The translations under genes and the position numbers were made by a program. Under the pieces are notes generated by a model, which did no database searches, was not told the DNA's origin, and worked only from the letters and a program-made list of their open reading frames with translations. From Acidobacteria bacterium RIFCSPLOWO2_12_FULL_68_19 (GTDB lineage: Bacteria > Acidobacteriota > Vicinamibacteria > Vicinamibacterales > UBA2999): 64,000 nucleotides of DNA. Positions within the stretch are counted from its first letter, which is position 1; each line of letters opens with the position of its first letter. Location of the stretch: assembly GCA_001767525.1 (NCBI GenBank), contig MELF01000049.1:62001-126000 (forward strand). The letters are read 5' to 3'. Of this stretch, positions 9,491 to 18,704 are shown one piece after another.

Positions 9491-10297
9491 CTACTGCACC
9501 CAGACGACGCGGGTCACCACGCGGTTAGGGCCGCCGAGGTCCCGCTCGTAGACCTGTACCCGGCCTCCCGCAATCGACCGCACCAGACGGCCCCATTGCG
9601 CCGGCGGATCGACGAAGTCGTCCTCGTCCGCCGCGGACGGCGCGCTGCCGCCGGCGGCGCTGCCGTTGGCCGTCGCGGACTTGCCGTCCGTGTGCGCGTA
9701 GATGGTCTCGAGCTGCTCGTAGTCGTGCAGGTTCGGGTGCTCGTTGCTGGGCGGTCCGTCCGGATCGCTCGTGTAGTCCATGCACGACCCGAGATTGACG
9801 TTGTCGAAGATTTCGTCCTGGTGATCGAGTCCGAAGTCGTGCCCGACTTCCTGGCACATGACGAGCCGCCGCCACGGCGCCGTGTTATAGGTGGCGGTGC
9901 TGAAATAGGTGTCGTTCACGGCCGTGATGGCCTTCGTGATGTGGACGCCGTTGACCCATATCCGCGCGATACCGAGCCAGCCGGTATCGCCGTAGGGATA
10001 ATTGCAGACTCGTACCCGTCCGCGGATCGACGAGCAGAGGTACCGGTCCCGCGAGCCCGTCTTGCCTGCCACCCTGGTGAGGTCCAACACCGATGACGCG
10101 GTCCAGTCGGCGATCGCCTCGTTCAGGTAGGCGTCCCACTCCGATGTGACGCTGTCGACCACCGTCAGCGTGAACGGGTTGCTCGAACGGGCCCAGTGGT
10201 AGCCGTTCCATGAGTGATCTCCCAGCAGTACGGCGCCCGCGGCGAGCGTCAGCACTGAACCGACCATCAGCCTTCCAACGATGCGTGATCCAGTCAT
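9491..10297 (-). CDS. Secreted metzincin-like protein with altered zinc motif
   Basis: A 268-residue exported protein (N-terminal hydrophobic LMVGSVLTLAAGAVLLG). Residues 149-159 read QEVGHDFGLDH, which matches the metzincin zinc motif HExxHxxGxxH except that the first His is Gln; Glu150, His153 and His159 are kept. A SCMDYT segment at 171-176 fits the Met-turn that follows in metzincins. The region 60-140 resembles the N-terminal part of matrixin-type catalytic domains. It may be an inactive or altered peptidase, or a subfamily using Gln as ligand. A TATACT -10 box lies about 45 bases upstream of ATG 10297. Confidence 0.6.
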   Translation of the reverse strand: MTGSRIVGRLMVGSVLTLAAGAVLLGDHSWNGYHWARSSNPFTLTVVDSVTSEWDAYLNEAIADWTASSVLDLTRVAGKTGSRDRYLCSSIRGRVRVCNYPYGDTGWLGIARIWVNGVHITKAITAVNDTYFSTATYNTAPWRRLVMCQEVGHDFGLDHQDEIFDNVNLGSCMDYTSDPDGPPSNEHPNLHDYEQLETIYAHTDGKSATANGSAAGGSAPSAADEDDFVDPPAQWGRLVRSIAGGRVQVYERDLGGPNRVVTRVVWVQ

Positions 10298-10343
10298 GAG
10301 CGTGCTCCATTCACACGAAGGGAGACGATTCGGAAGAGGCCTC

Positions 10344-10349
10344 AGTATA
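10344..10349 (-). promoter_or_regulatory. -10 box (TATACT) of the metzincin-like gene
   Basis: The minus strand has GCTATACTGAGG here. The same GCTATACTG core occurs upstream of typA (21217-21222). The predicted transcript would start near 10337, leaving a leader of about 40 bases with a GGAG site. No convincing -35 was found. Confidence 0.4.
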
Positions 10350-10362
10350 GCCGAGCCCCACG

Positions 10363-13212
10363 CTATCGGGACTGGGCGCCCGAGCTGCTCGCGTCCGGCA
10401 TCAGGGTGACCACCGTGTAGCGGTCGGGCGGGAAGTACTTGCGGAATGCCTCGTGGACGTTCCCGCGCGTCAGCGAATCGGCCCGTTCGAGCCGCTGTAC
10501 GATCCGCCGCGGATCACGTCCCAGCATGTGCATCGCCTGCAGCGAGTTCAGCCAGTAGCCGTTCTGGCGCTGCGCCGTCTCGATTTCCCGCTTCTCCGTC
10601 TCCTTCACCGCCTGCACGTCCGTCTCCGCGGGCCCGTCGCGGCGAAGCCGCTCGAGCTCGCTCAGCACCGCCGTGGTGAGCCGTTCCGCGTTGTCCGGCG
10701 CGCTCCCGAACTGCACGGTGGTCGTCGCGTAGCCCCGCACCGGCGCGGTGTCGGCGTGGGAGACGCCCACCGAGTAGGTGCCGCTCAGCTCCTCCCGCAG
10801 GACGTCTCGCAGCCGCATCTGCAGCACCGTCGTCGCGGCGCGGAGCCGGTGCGACTCCAGCTCGTCGAGGCCGGTGTCCGAGAAGAACGTGATGGCCGTC
10901 TGACTTCGCGGCTCCTGCCCCTTGCGTACCGTCTCCCGCAGGATGCCGGGCGGAAACTGCAGGTGGAGATCGCGCGCCTGCGACTCGGACCTGCCGGTCG
11001 ACGGGAGCGACCCGAGGTACGTCTCGACGAGCGGCGCGACCTCGTCCGGCTTGAACGCGCCGACGAAGAAGAACACGAAGTCGGCGGCGTTGCGGAACCG
11101 CGCGTCGTAATAGGCGGCCATACCGCCGGCGCGCAACCGCCCGACGTCCGCCGGCCGGATCGGACGCACCGAATAGTGGTCCATCGTATTGATCCGCCGC
11201 ACGCTCTCCATGAACGCCGCACTGGGACTCTGCTCCTGGTTGGCGAGGCTCGCCTCGAGCCGGCGCGTGAGGAGCGCGAAGGCCGCCGCATCGTGATTCG
11301 GACCGGTGAAGTAGAGGTACACGAGCTGCATCGCCGTCTCGAGGTCGCGCGGCGTGCTCCCACCCGAGATGCCGTGCGTGTACGTCGTCATGAAGGGCGA
11401 TGCGTTGGCGATCCGGCCGGCCAGCAGCTTGTCCAGATCGATCGGCGTGAACCCGCCGACCCCGGCGACGCCGACGAGCGACGCGCTCAGCGAGGCATCG
11501 AGGTAGTCGGTCTCGCTCGCCGCCGACGTGCCGCCGCGGGCGTACGCGGTGAAGGCGACCTGGTCGTTGCGGAAGTCGGTGGGCTTGAGCCACACTTCGA
11601 CGCCGTTTGCGAGCGTCAGGACCGTGACGCCGATCTCGGGGATCTCCCGCCGGGCCTGCACGCGGCCCGGCGTCGGACGGGCGGCGAGGAGCTCGCGCCC
11701 GGTCATCTCATCCCGCCACGGCTCCACCGCGGCCGCCGCGCCTGCACGCAGCGCGTCCCGGAGGCTCGCGTCGGTGGCCGCCGGGGTTCCCTCCTTGTCG
11801 GGAAACGACGCGATCACCACGCGCCCCTCGTCGGTCATCAGCGTCCGGACGAGCGCGCTCACCTCCGCCGCGGCGATCCCGGGAACGAAGCGGCGCACCA
11901 GTTCCAGTTCCGTCGCGATCCCCGGCGCCGGCTCCCCGTCCACGGCGTAGCGCACGAGCTCGGAGGCGAAGCCGTCCGTCTGCGACTTGTCACGTTCGTT
12001 GTAGGCGCGCTCGTAGGCGGCCACGAGGTCGCGCTTCGCGCGATCGAGCTCCGCCTCGCCGAACCCGTACTGCCGCAGCCGCGCGAGCTCCTGCGCGAGC
12101 GCCTCGAGCCCGCGCTCGATGCGGCCGTCGTTCACGCGGGCCGACACGCTCACCGCCTCGACGTCTCGGCCGAGCCGCGACTCCCCCGAGCTGGCACGCA
12201 GGAAGGGCGCGTCCGGGCGACGCGCGATCTCGGCAAAGCGCGCGCTCACCATGGTGTGCAGCAGCGACCGCACCACCGAGGCGCGGTAGTCGCCGACGGT
12301 CAGCACCGTCGTCAGCGGGCGCTTGTGGACCACCGTCACCAACGACCCCTGCGCTTCACGGTCCGACACGGCGACGTAGCGCGTCTCCTCGTGCAGCGGA
12401 ACGGGATAGGCCGGCCGCGCCGCTGGAGACGCCGCGGGCAGCCCGTCGAAGTAGCGACGAATGAGCGCTTCCATCTGCGCGGGATCGAAATCGCCTACCG
12501 CCACGACCGCCATGCGATCGGGACGATAGTGATCCCGGTAGAAATCCCGGAGGCGCTCGACCGGGAACGACTTCAGGGTCTCCGGCAAACCAATCGGCAG
12601 GCGATCGACGTACCGCGAGTCGCCGTAGAGCGCCCGCATTTGCACCGCCTGCATGCGGGTGCCGGCGCCCTGGCGCCCGCGCCACTCCTCGATGACAACG
12701 CCGCGTTCACGGTCGACTTCGGCTGGATCCAGCGAGACGCTGCCGGCGAAGTCGCTGAGCGCCTCGAACCCGCGCGCCAGGATCCCGTCGCGATCGGTCG
12801 GGACCTCAAGCATGTAGACCGTCTCGTCGAAGCTCGTGTAGGCGTTCACGTCGGGACCGAAGCGCGAGCCGATCGACTCGAGATAGCTGACCAGTTCGCC
12901 CGATTTGAAGTGCGCCGACCCGTTGAACGCCATGTGCTCGACCAGGTGCGCCAGACCGCGCTGGTCGTCCGCCTCGTCTACCGAGCCCGCCTTGACCACC
13001 AGGCGCAGCGCGGCGCGCTTCTCAGGCTGCGGGTTGCGGCGGATGTAGAACGTCAGGCCGTTTGCCAGCGACCCGGTGCCGATCGCGGGATCGAGCGAGA
13101 GCCGATCGGACAGCTCCTGTGCGGAGGCGGCTGTCGCCAGGGCTGCCGCCAGCAGGGCTGCCGTCAGCCCGATACGCGTCCGGATGGGGCGCGTCGACTT
13201 CACGCGGGGCAT
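10363..13212 (-). CDS. M16 family zinc metallopeptidase, full-length two-lobed (PqqL-like)
   Basis: A 949-residue exported protein (signal peptide about 1-31 ending ATAASAQ). The inverted zinc motif H89-L-V-E-H93 starts the first M16 domain, with FGPDVNAYTSFDETVYML after it; a second, non-catalytic M16 lobe with R/Y substrate-binding features fills the C-terminal half. Length and architecture match single-chain M16B peptidases such as PqqL, which degrade peptides or small proteins in the periplasm. The start at ATG 13212 puts the signal peptide at the N terminus; the frame extends upstream into the divergent DNA polymerase IV gene without credible start signals. Confidence 0.9.
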   Translation of the reverse strand: MPRVKSTRPIRTRIGLTAALLAAALATAASAQELSDRLSLDPAIGTGSLANGLTFYIRRNPQPEKRAALRLVVKAGSVDEADDQRGLAHLVEHMAFNGSAHFKSGELVSYLESIGSRFGPDVNAYTSFDETVYMLEVPTDRDGILARGFEALSDFAGSVSLDPAEVDRERGVVIEEWRGRQGAGTRMQAVQMRALYGDSRYVDRLPIGLPETLKSFPVERLRDFYRDHYRPDRMAVVAVGDFDPAQMEALIRRYFDGLPAASPAARPAYPVPLHEETRYVAVSDREAQGSLVTVVHKRPLTTVLTVGDYRASVVRSLLHTMVSARFAEIARRPDAPFLRASSGESRLGRDVEAVSVSARVNDGRIERGLEALAQELARLRQYGFGEAELDRAKRDLVAAYERAYNERDKSQTDGFASELVRYAVDGEPAPGIATELELVRRFVPGIAAAEVSALVRTLMTDEGRVVIASFPDKEGTPAATDASLRDALRAGAAAAVEPWRDEMTGRELLAARPTPGRVQARREIPEIGVTVLTLANGVEVWLKPTDFRNDQVAFTAYARGGTSAASETDYLDASLSASLVGVAGVGGFTPIDLDKLLAGRIANASPFMTTYTHGISGGSTPRDLETAMQLVYLYFTGPNHDAAAFALLTRRLEASLANQEQSPSAAFMESVRRINTMDHYSVRPIRPADVGRLRAGGMAAYYDARFRNAADFVFFFVGAFKPDEVAPLVETYLGSLPSTGRSESQARDLHLQFPPGILRETVRKGQEPRSQTAITFFSDTGLDELESHRLRAATTVLQMRLRDVLREELSGTYSVGVSHADTAPVRGYATTTVQFGSAPDNAERLTTAVLSELERLRRDGPAETDVQAVKETEKREIETAQRQNGYWLNSLQAMHMLGRDPRRIVQRLERADSLTRGNVHEAFRKYFPPDRYTVVTLMPDASSSGAQSR

Positions 13213-13336
13213 TGTCGCACGAAGACGAACGGGGAAGGGACCCGCCTCCGCCCCTACGCCAGGATCCGAGATCTGCGGCGGAGCCGTGCTGAAGCGGCGC
13301 TGGAAACCGCGCCGCGAAGGCGGGGAAGATAGGAGC

Positions 13337-14419
13337 GTGAACGACGGCGTCAGGCGCATCCTGCACATCGACATGGACGCCTTCTATGCGTCGGTCGAAC
13401 AGCGCGACCACCCCGAGCTGCGCGGCCGGCCGGTGGCGGTTGGCGGCGCTCCAGGCGGCCGCGGAGTCGTCGCCGCGGCCAGCTACGAGGCGCGCCCGTT
13501 CGGCGTGCGGTCGGCCATCCCCATGGCCAGGGCCGTGCGCCTGTGCCCGTCGCTCGTCGTCGTCCCGCCCGACTTCACCAAGTACCGCGCGGTGTCGCAG
13601 CAGGTCTTCGCCATCTTCCGCCGGGTGACGCCGCTCGTCGAGCCGCTCTCGCTGGACGAGGCGTACCTCGACGTGACGGAGAACGCGTGGGGCGAACCGC
13701 TCGGCACCACCGTGGCCAGGCGGCTCAAGGCGGACATCCGCGAGACGACCGGGCTGACGGCATCGGCCGGCGTCGCGCCGAACAAGTTCCTCGCGAAGAT
13801 CGCCTCGGGATGGCGGAAACCCGACGGGCTGACGGTGGTGCCCCCCGAACGTGTCGAGACGTTCCTGCTGGCGCTGCCGGTCGATGCGCTATGGGGGGTC
13901 GGACCGGTCACCGCGCGCAAGCTGCGCGCCCGCGGCATCGAACGGCTGGTGGACGTCCGCACGGCGGATCCCGGCGTGCTGCGCGAGACGGTCGGCTCGC
14001 TGGCGGAGTGGCTGCAGCAGCTCGCGCGAGGCGAAGACGATCGACCCGTCGTCGCCGAACACGACCCGCAGTCGTCGGGAAGCGAGAACACGTTCGCCCG
14101 GGATCTGACGGACCTTCGCGCCATCCGGAGCGAGATCGTCGCGATGGCGCGCGACGCGGCGCGGTGGCTCGTCCGGCACGAACGGTTCGCTCGGACGGTC
14201 ACGGTCAAGGTTCGCTATCACGACTTCACCACGATCACGCGCAGCCACAGCGCCGATCCGACGCAGGAGGAGGAGCCGATTGTCGCGCGCGCCGTGGCGC
14301 TCCTCGATCGGACGGAGGCGGGCCGCCGGCCCATCAGGCTGCTCGGCGTCAGCGTGCACAACCTCTCGACCGGACTGCCGGCGGCGCCCGACGAACAGGC
14401 GCGGCTGCCGTTCGACTAG
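13337..14419 (+). CDS. dinB: DNA polymerase IV (Y-family translesion polymerase)
   Basis: A 360-residue Y-family polymerase. HIDMDAFYASVEQ carries the first catalytic acidic residue and SLDEAYLDVT the second Asp-Glu pair; GVAPNKFLAKIASGWRKPDG is the following helix-hairpin region, and the little-finger domain covers about 240-345. It copies past lesions at low fidelity. The terminal QARLPFD is a good candidate for the beta-clamp-binding motif (Q-x-x-LPF). I chose GTG 13337, which gives the usual V-x-x-x-x-RRILHIDMD start; the AGGAG lies unusually close (1 base), so translation efficiency is uncertain. It is divergent from the M16 peptidase. Confidence 0.93.
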   Translation: MNDGVRRILHIDMDAFYASVEQRDHPELRGRPVAVGGAPGGRGVVAAASYEARPFGVRSAIPMARAVRLCPSLVVVPPDFTKYRAVSQQVFAIFRRVTPLVEPLSLDEAYLDVTENAWGEPLGTTVARRLKADIRETTGLTASAGVAPNKFLAKIASGWRKPDGLTVVPPERVETFLLALPVDALWGVGPVTARKLRARGIERLVDVRTADPGVLRETVGSLAEWLQQLARGEDDRPVVAEHDPQSSGSENTFARDLTDLRAIRSEIVAMARDAARWLVRHERFARTVTVKVRYHDFTTITRSHSADPTQEEEPIVARAVALLDRTEAGRRPIRLLGVSVHNLSTGLPAAPDEQARLPFD

Positions 14420-14498
14420 GCCGTAGGCAGTCAGAAGGAAGGCGCCGAGCCGATCCTCGATGGCGCTCGGGTGCCCGCGCGCGGACCAAGAGCAGGGC

Positions 14499-15593
14499 TC
14501 AGGGACGGACGCGGACGCGCGGGACCTCGATCCGCTCGACCGGCGTCTCGCCGTTCACCGCCACGGCCTCGATCGTGTCGAGCACGTCGAGCCCCTCCAC
14601 GACGCGGCCGAAGACCGTATACCGGTTGTCGAGCGCCGGGGTGCGGCCGAGCACGATGAAGAAGGATGACGTGGCGCTCCCGGGGTCGTCGCCGCGCGCC
14701 ATCGAGACGATCCCGCGGTCGTGGGGCGTCGGGTTGAACTCCGGCGGCAGCTGGCGCACGTAGGCCTGTTGCTGCGGCTCGAGCGGCTCGCGCCGGGTCG
14801 GCAGGAAGCCGCCCTGGATCACGAAGCCGCGCGCCACGCGATGGATCGCCGTCCCGTCGTAGATACCTGCGGACGCCATCCGCAGGAAGGCGCGGACGTG
14901 CGTCGGCGCCCGATCGGGGAACAGTTCCAGCGTCAGGTTCCCCATCGAGGTCTCGATGACTGCGCGCTGCCGCGCCAGCTGCTCGACGGTCGCCTCGGCG
15001 AACGGCTCCGGTTCGGGCGCCGGCTTCTCGCGAACGGTCGCGCGCCGGATCTCGACCCGGTCCGACAGGATGCCGGCGCTCGCCGGCGCCGTCGAGATCT
15101 TCTGCGCAATCGTCATCCCCTCGACGACGCGCGCGAAGACGGTGTACTGGCCGTCGAGCGCCGGCTGATCGGTGATGCAGATGAAGAACTGCGAGCCGGC
15201 GCTGTCGCGGCGTCCCGGTATCAGCACCGCCGACACCGCGCCGCGCGTGTGCGTTTCATTGTTCGGCTCGAACCGGAGGACACCGAGTCCGCCCGTGCCG
15301 TACTTCGCCTGCTGCGCCGGGTCTTTCAACAACGGGTCGCCGCCCTGGACGATCCCCATCGCGACCGCGCGATGAAACGTCGTCCCGTCGTAGGCGCCTT
15401 CGCGGGCGCGCGTGATGAAGTGGGCGACGTGGTTCGGCGCGGCGTCGGCCAGCAGGTCCAGCACGATCGTGCCGTAGGAGGTCTCGAGCACCGCCTGCTT
15501 GTTCTGCAGCTCGGCTGGCGGCAACGCCGACTCGAAGAACGCCTGCGCCTGGAGGAGTCCGACGAGCATCAGCGCCACGAGCATCGGCGTCAT
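14499..15593 (-). CDS. Peptidyl-prolyl cis-trans isomerase with two cyclophilin domains
   Basis: A 364-residue exported protein (short signal ending LLQAQA) with two cyclophilin domains in tandem. Domain 1 (about 33-190) has TFHRAV, GIVQGGDP and SQFFICI; domain 2 (about 212-362) has AIHRVARGFVIQGG and SSFFIVLG. Both keep the catalytic Arg and the Q-G-G and FF segments. Cyclophilins isomerise X-Pro bonds; this one would assist folding in the periplasm. A tandem cyclophilin on one chain is less common than single PpiA-like forms. Confidence 0.9.
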   Translation of the reverse strand: MTPMLVALMLVGLLQAQAFFESALPPAELQNKQAVLETSYGTIVLDLLADAAPNHVAHFITRAREGAYDGTTFHRAVAMGIVQGGDPLLKDPAQQAKYGTGGLGVLRFEPNNETHTRGAVSAVLIPGRRDSAGSQFFICITDQPALDGQYTVFARVVEGMTIAQKISTAPASAGILSDRVEIRRATVREKPAPEPEPFAEATVEQLARQRAVIETSMGNLTLELFPDRAPTHVRAFLRMASAGIYDGTAIHRVARGFVIQGGFLPTRREPLEPQQQAYVRQLPPEFNPTPHDRGIVSMARGDDPGSATSSFFIVLGRTPALDNRYTVFGRVVEGLDVLDTIEAVAVNGETPVERIEVPRVRVRP

Positions 15594-15614
15594 TATAGGC
15601 CTCGGACCCGGGCC

Positions 15615-16643
15615 TCAGCGGGAGCGGCGTTTCTGCTCTCGCTGGTCGCGCACTTCTTGCTGCCGCGCCAGCTCCTCCAGCTCGCCCCGCAGTTTGTGGT
15701 AGCTCTCGACGCGGCGGGGATCGAGGCGGCCGTCCGCCACGGCGGCCTTGACCGCGCAGCGGGGCTCGTCCCGGTGCCGGCAGTCGGTGAAGTGACAGAG
15801 GGCGGCGAGCGCCTCGAGGTCGTCGAAGGTCTCGCGCACGGCCTCCGTCACGTCCCAGAGCTGCAGCTCGCGCATGCCCGGCGTGTCGATCATCAGCCCG
15901 CCGCCGGGCAGCACGATCAGCTCGCGGTGGGCGGTCGTATGGCGGCCCCGCGAATCGGACTCGCGCACCTCGCGGGTCCGGCGGACGTCCTGCCCGACCA
16001 GGCGGTTGATGATCGTCGTCTTGCCGACACCGGACGACCCGAGCAGCGCTCCGGTACATCCGGTCCTCAAGTACGCCGCCACCTGATCGAGGCCGGTATT
16101 CAGTTTCGGACCCACCACGTGCACCGGCGTGGAGCCCGACACCGCCTCCGCTTCCGCCAGACGAGCCGGCGCCGCCTCGTTCAGATCCGGCTTGGTCAGC
16201 AGCACCACGGGCGAGGCGCCGCTCTCGCGGGCGAGCAGCAGGTATCGTTCGAGGCGGCGCAGGTTGAAGTCGGCGTCGAGTCCCATCACGATGAAGACGA
16301 CGTCGACGTTGGCGGCGACGACCTGCTCGTCGGTGACCGCGCCGGCCATCTTCCGGGAGAAGGCGCTGCGGCGCGGGAGCACCGCGATGACGGCCCCCTT
16401 GTCCTGGCCTTCGCGCGTCCGGACCGCCACCCAGTCGCCGACGGCCGGCAACTCGCTGCGGCTCCTGGCGCGATGCTTCAGCCGGCCCGCGACGGTCGTC
16501 TCGCGCTCGCCCTCCGCCGTCCACACGCGGTACAGGTAGTTGAACTCGATGGCGACGCGCGCCGGCTGGACGCCGGCGCCCGGCTCCAGCGCGTCGAACG
16601 CCGCGGCGAATGCCTCATCCCATCCGAGCTGCGTCAGGCGCAT
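15615..16643 (-). CDS. rsgA: Small-subunit assembly GTPase RsgA (YjeQ)
   Basis: A 342-residue circularly permuted GTPase. An N-terminal OB fold (DWVAVRTREGQDKGAVIAVLPRRSAFSRK) is followed by the permuted G motifs: LLTKPD (G4) before GSSGVGKTT (G1), then DTPGMREL (G3). The C-terminal zinc site has the C-x-x-x-x-C-x-H-x-x-x-x-x-C arrangement in CHFTDCRHRDEPRC. RsgA binds the 30S subunit late in assembly and uses GTP to release factors. It is divergent from the DUF1499 gene with 24 bases between starts. Confidence 0.96.
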   Translation of the reverse strand: MRLTQLGWDEAFAAAFDALEPGAGVQPARVAIEFNYLYRVWTAEGERETTVAGRLKHRARSRSELPAVGDWVAVRTREGQDKGAVIAVLPRRSAFSRKMAGAVTDEQVVAANVDVVFIVMGLDADFNLRRLERYLLLARESGASPVVLLTKPDLNEAAPARLAEAEAVSGSTPVHVVGPKLNTGLDQVAAYLRTGCTGALLGSSGVGKTTIINRLVGQDVRRTREVRESDSRGRHTTAHRELIVLPGGGLMIDTPGMRELQLWDVTEAVRETFDDLEALAALCHFTDCRHRDEPRCAVKAAVADGRLDPRRVESYHKLRGELEELARQQEVRDQREQKRRSR

Positions 16644-16667
16644 GAGAACAGCCTATAGTACGCGCTG

Positions 16668-17384
16668 ATGACGCTGGAGCTTGCCGTATGCGCCGTCGCG
16701 GCGCTCGCGCTCGTCCTGCTCGGCCTCACCGGGCCCGCCTACCGGATCGGGCTGCTGTCGGTGGCGCAGGCGTTGACGCTGCTGCAGTGGATTGCGTATG
16801 TCGCCGCCGCCGCGCTCGCGGCGGGGCTGCTCGTCGGATTCCTGGCGTACCGTCGCGGCGCCAGGATGCGCATGGTCGTCGCGGCCGCGGCGGTCCTCGG
16901 CGGCGTGGCCGCCACGGTCATTCCACTCGAAACGATCCGACGGCACCAGAGTGCTCCGCCCATCCACGACCTCACCACGGATCTCGAGAACCCGCCGACC
17001 TTCGAGGCGATCCCGCCGCTGCGCGGCGACCGGTCCAACAGCCTGGAGCGCTCACGTGCGATGTCGGACGAGCAGCGGCGCTCCTACCCCGATCTGGCGC
17101 CGATGACTCTGCCCCTGCCGCCCGACCGGGCGTTCGCGCGCGCACTGACGCGCGCGCAGGAGGCCGAATGGACGCTCGTGACCGCCGACCGTGGATCGGG
17201 CCGCATCGAAGCGACCGACACCACGCGCTGGTTCGGGTTCACCGACGACATCGTCGTGCGGCTCACGCCGTGGGGCAGCGGCACGCGGGTGGACGTCAGG
17301 GTCTCGGCGCGCCAGGGCGAGAGCGACGGGGGGCGCAACGCGCGCCGCATTCGCCGGTATCTCGGGGCGCTGCAGGCCCGCTGA
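16668..17384 (+). CDS. DUF1499 domain membrane protein
   Basis: A 238-residue protein with two or three N-terminal membrane helices (about 1-85), then a soluble DUF1499 domain opening with PIHDLTTDLENPP and containing SYPDLAPMTLPLPPDRAFARAL and RWFGFTDDIVVRLTP. Family members of this layout are envelope proteins of unknown function found in many Gram-negative bacteria. No ribosome-binding site is clear before ATG 16668. Confidence 0.85.
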   Translation: MTLELAVCAVAALALVLLGLTGPAYRIGLLSVAQALTLLQWIAYVAAAALAAGLLVGFLAYRRGARMRMVVAAAAVLGGVAATVIPLETIRRHQSAPPIHDLTTDLENPPTFEAIPPLRGDRSNSLERSRAMSDEQRRSYPDLAPMTLPLPPDRAFARALTRAQEAEWTLVTADRGSGRIEATDTTRWFGFTDDIVVRLTPWGSGTRVDVRVSARQGESDGGRNARRIRRYLGALQAR

Positions 17385-17403
17385 CACCTGCCGGCGTCGC
17401 GCC

Positions 17404-18141
17404 CTACTCCGAATACGCCTGGTGGAGATGCACGGGGTGCGCTTTCGCCCGCACCCGCAGGTTGATCATCTCGACGAACACCGAGAAGCCCATCGCGAAG
17501 TAGATGTAGCCTTTCGGGATGTGCTGGTCGAACCCCTCGGCGACCAGCGACACCCCGATCAGCAGCAGGAAGCTGAGCGCCAGCATCTTCACCGTCGGAT
17601 GCCGCTCGACGAAGACCGCGATCGGGCCGGACGAGACGAACATCACGGCGACCGCGGCGACGACCGCAACGATCATCACCGCCACGTCCTCCGCCATCCC
17701 GACCGCCGTGATCACCGAGTCGAGCGAGAAGACGACATCGAGCAGCATGATCTGCACGATGACCGAGGCGAACGAGGCGGCCACCCCGGCCGAGGCGTGC
17801 CCTTCCTCGCCCTCGAGCTTCTCGTGAATCTCGTGGGTGCTCTTGGCCAGCAGGAACAGCCCGCCGACAATCAGAATGAGATCGCGCCCAGAAATCTCCT
17901 GTCCTACCACCGCGAAGAGCGGCGCCGTCAGCCGCATCACCCACGTAATCGACAGCAGCAGCACGATCCGCATCAACATCGCCAGGATCAGGCCGATCCT
18001 GCGCGCCCGGCCGCGCTCCTCCGGCGCGAGCTTCCCGGCGAGGATGGAAATGAAGACGATGTTGTCGATGCCGAGGACGATCTCCAGGACCGTCAGCGTC
18101 AGGAGGGCGATCCACCCCTCCGGCGTCGTCATCCAGTCCAT
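17404..18141 (-). CDS. TerC-family integral membrane protein (putative metal exporter)
   Basis: A 245-residue protein with about seven membrane helices. VLEIVLGIDNIVFISIL near the N terminus and DVVFSLDSVITAVGM in the second half are the paired acidic N/D-containing motifs of TerC proteins, and GYIYFAMGFSVFVEMIN closes the family region. TerC proteins include Mn2+ exporters that help metallate secreted proteins, and tellurium-resistance-linked forms; the substrate here is not determined. It converges with the DUF1499 gene and follows the hypothetical gene on the same strand. Confidence 0.9.
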   Translation of the reverse strand: MDWMTTPEGWIALLTLTVLEIVLGIDNIVFISILAGKLAPEERGRARRIGLILAMLMRIVLLLSITWVMRLTAPLFAVVGQEISGRDLILIVGGLFLLAKSTHEIHEKLEGEEGHASAGVAASFASVIVQIMLLDVVFSLDSVITAVGMAEDVAVMIVAVVAAVAVMFVSSGPIAVFVERHPTVKMLALSFLLLIGVSLVAEGFDQHIPKGYIYFAMGFSVFVEMINLRVRAKAHPVHLHQAYSE

Positions 18142-18150
18142 GGCTCTGCC

Positions 18151-18678
18151 TCAGGAGCGCTGCGGCGCTGGAGACGACTCTGAGAGCTGCGGGAGGTCCG
18201 CCAGACCGCCCCACGTCTCGGAGTCCTGCCAGAGCAGCGTCGAAAAATAGAGCGACACCTCGTCGGCCGGAAACGAAGACGCGAGGGTCTCGGCCGCAGC
18301 ACGGAGGCGGTCCGCCGGCGGCGCGGTAAGGTTCTCATCGGCGATGAGGCCGTTCTCGTGGGCGATGCCCAGCGCGTCGAGGAAGCGCCCCATCATGGCG
18401 CGCTGATGATCGAGGTGATACGCCACGAGGAGCCGTACGGCGACGGCCTCGGACACGGCGGGCAGCGCGAGCAACTGTCGGACCTTCTTGTCGAGCGGCA
18501 TGGCGTGAACGCTCTTCAGACGAAACCGGATCCGCTGCGCGATCGCCGCCGTGGCGTCCGCCTGCTCGACGCCGGCGTTCTCGTCCTGCCAGAACGCCTC
18601 CGCCGCCCGCAGCCTGCGGTCGGGTGGCAGCCGCTTGAAGAGGTGGGAGGGGCGGGGCGTTGCGGGCGTGTCGCTCAT
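18151..18678 (-). CDS. Conserved hypothetical cytosolic protein
   Basis: A 175-residue protein without a signal peptide or membrane segment. It is helical and charged: PSHLFKRLPPDRRLRAAEAFW at the start, a repeat-like middle with DKKVRQLLALPAVSEAVAVRLL, and an acidic-Ser tail. I do not recognise a named domain. It is 10 bases upstream of terC on the same strand, so probably co-transcribed, and divergent from the ferredoxin gene. Confidence 0.7.
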   Translation of the reverse strand: MSDTPATPRPSHLFKRLPPDRRLRAAEAFWQDENAGVEQADATAAIAQRIRFRLKSVHAMPLDKKVRQLLALPAVSEAVAVRLLVAYHLDHQRAMMGRFLDALGIAHENGLIADENLTAPPADRLRAAAETLASSFPADEVSLYFSTLLWQDSETWGGLADLPQLSESSPAPQRS

Positions 18679-18704
18679 TCAGACGGCTACGTTAACATAG
18701 CCGC

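Noticed and set aside
10453-13332. A plus-strand open frame of about 960 codons opposite the M16 peptidase.
   Set aside because: Same reason: mirror of a real gene, no recognisable motif, Arg/His/Asp-rich composition.
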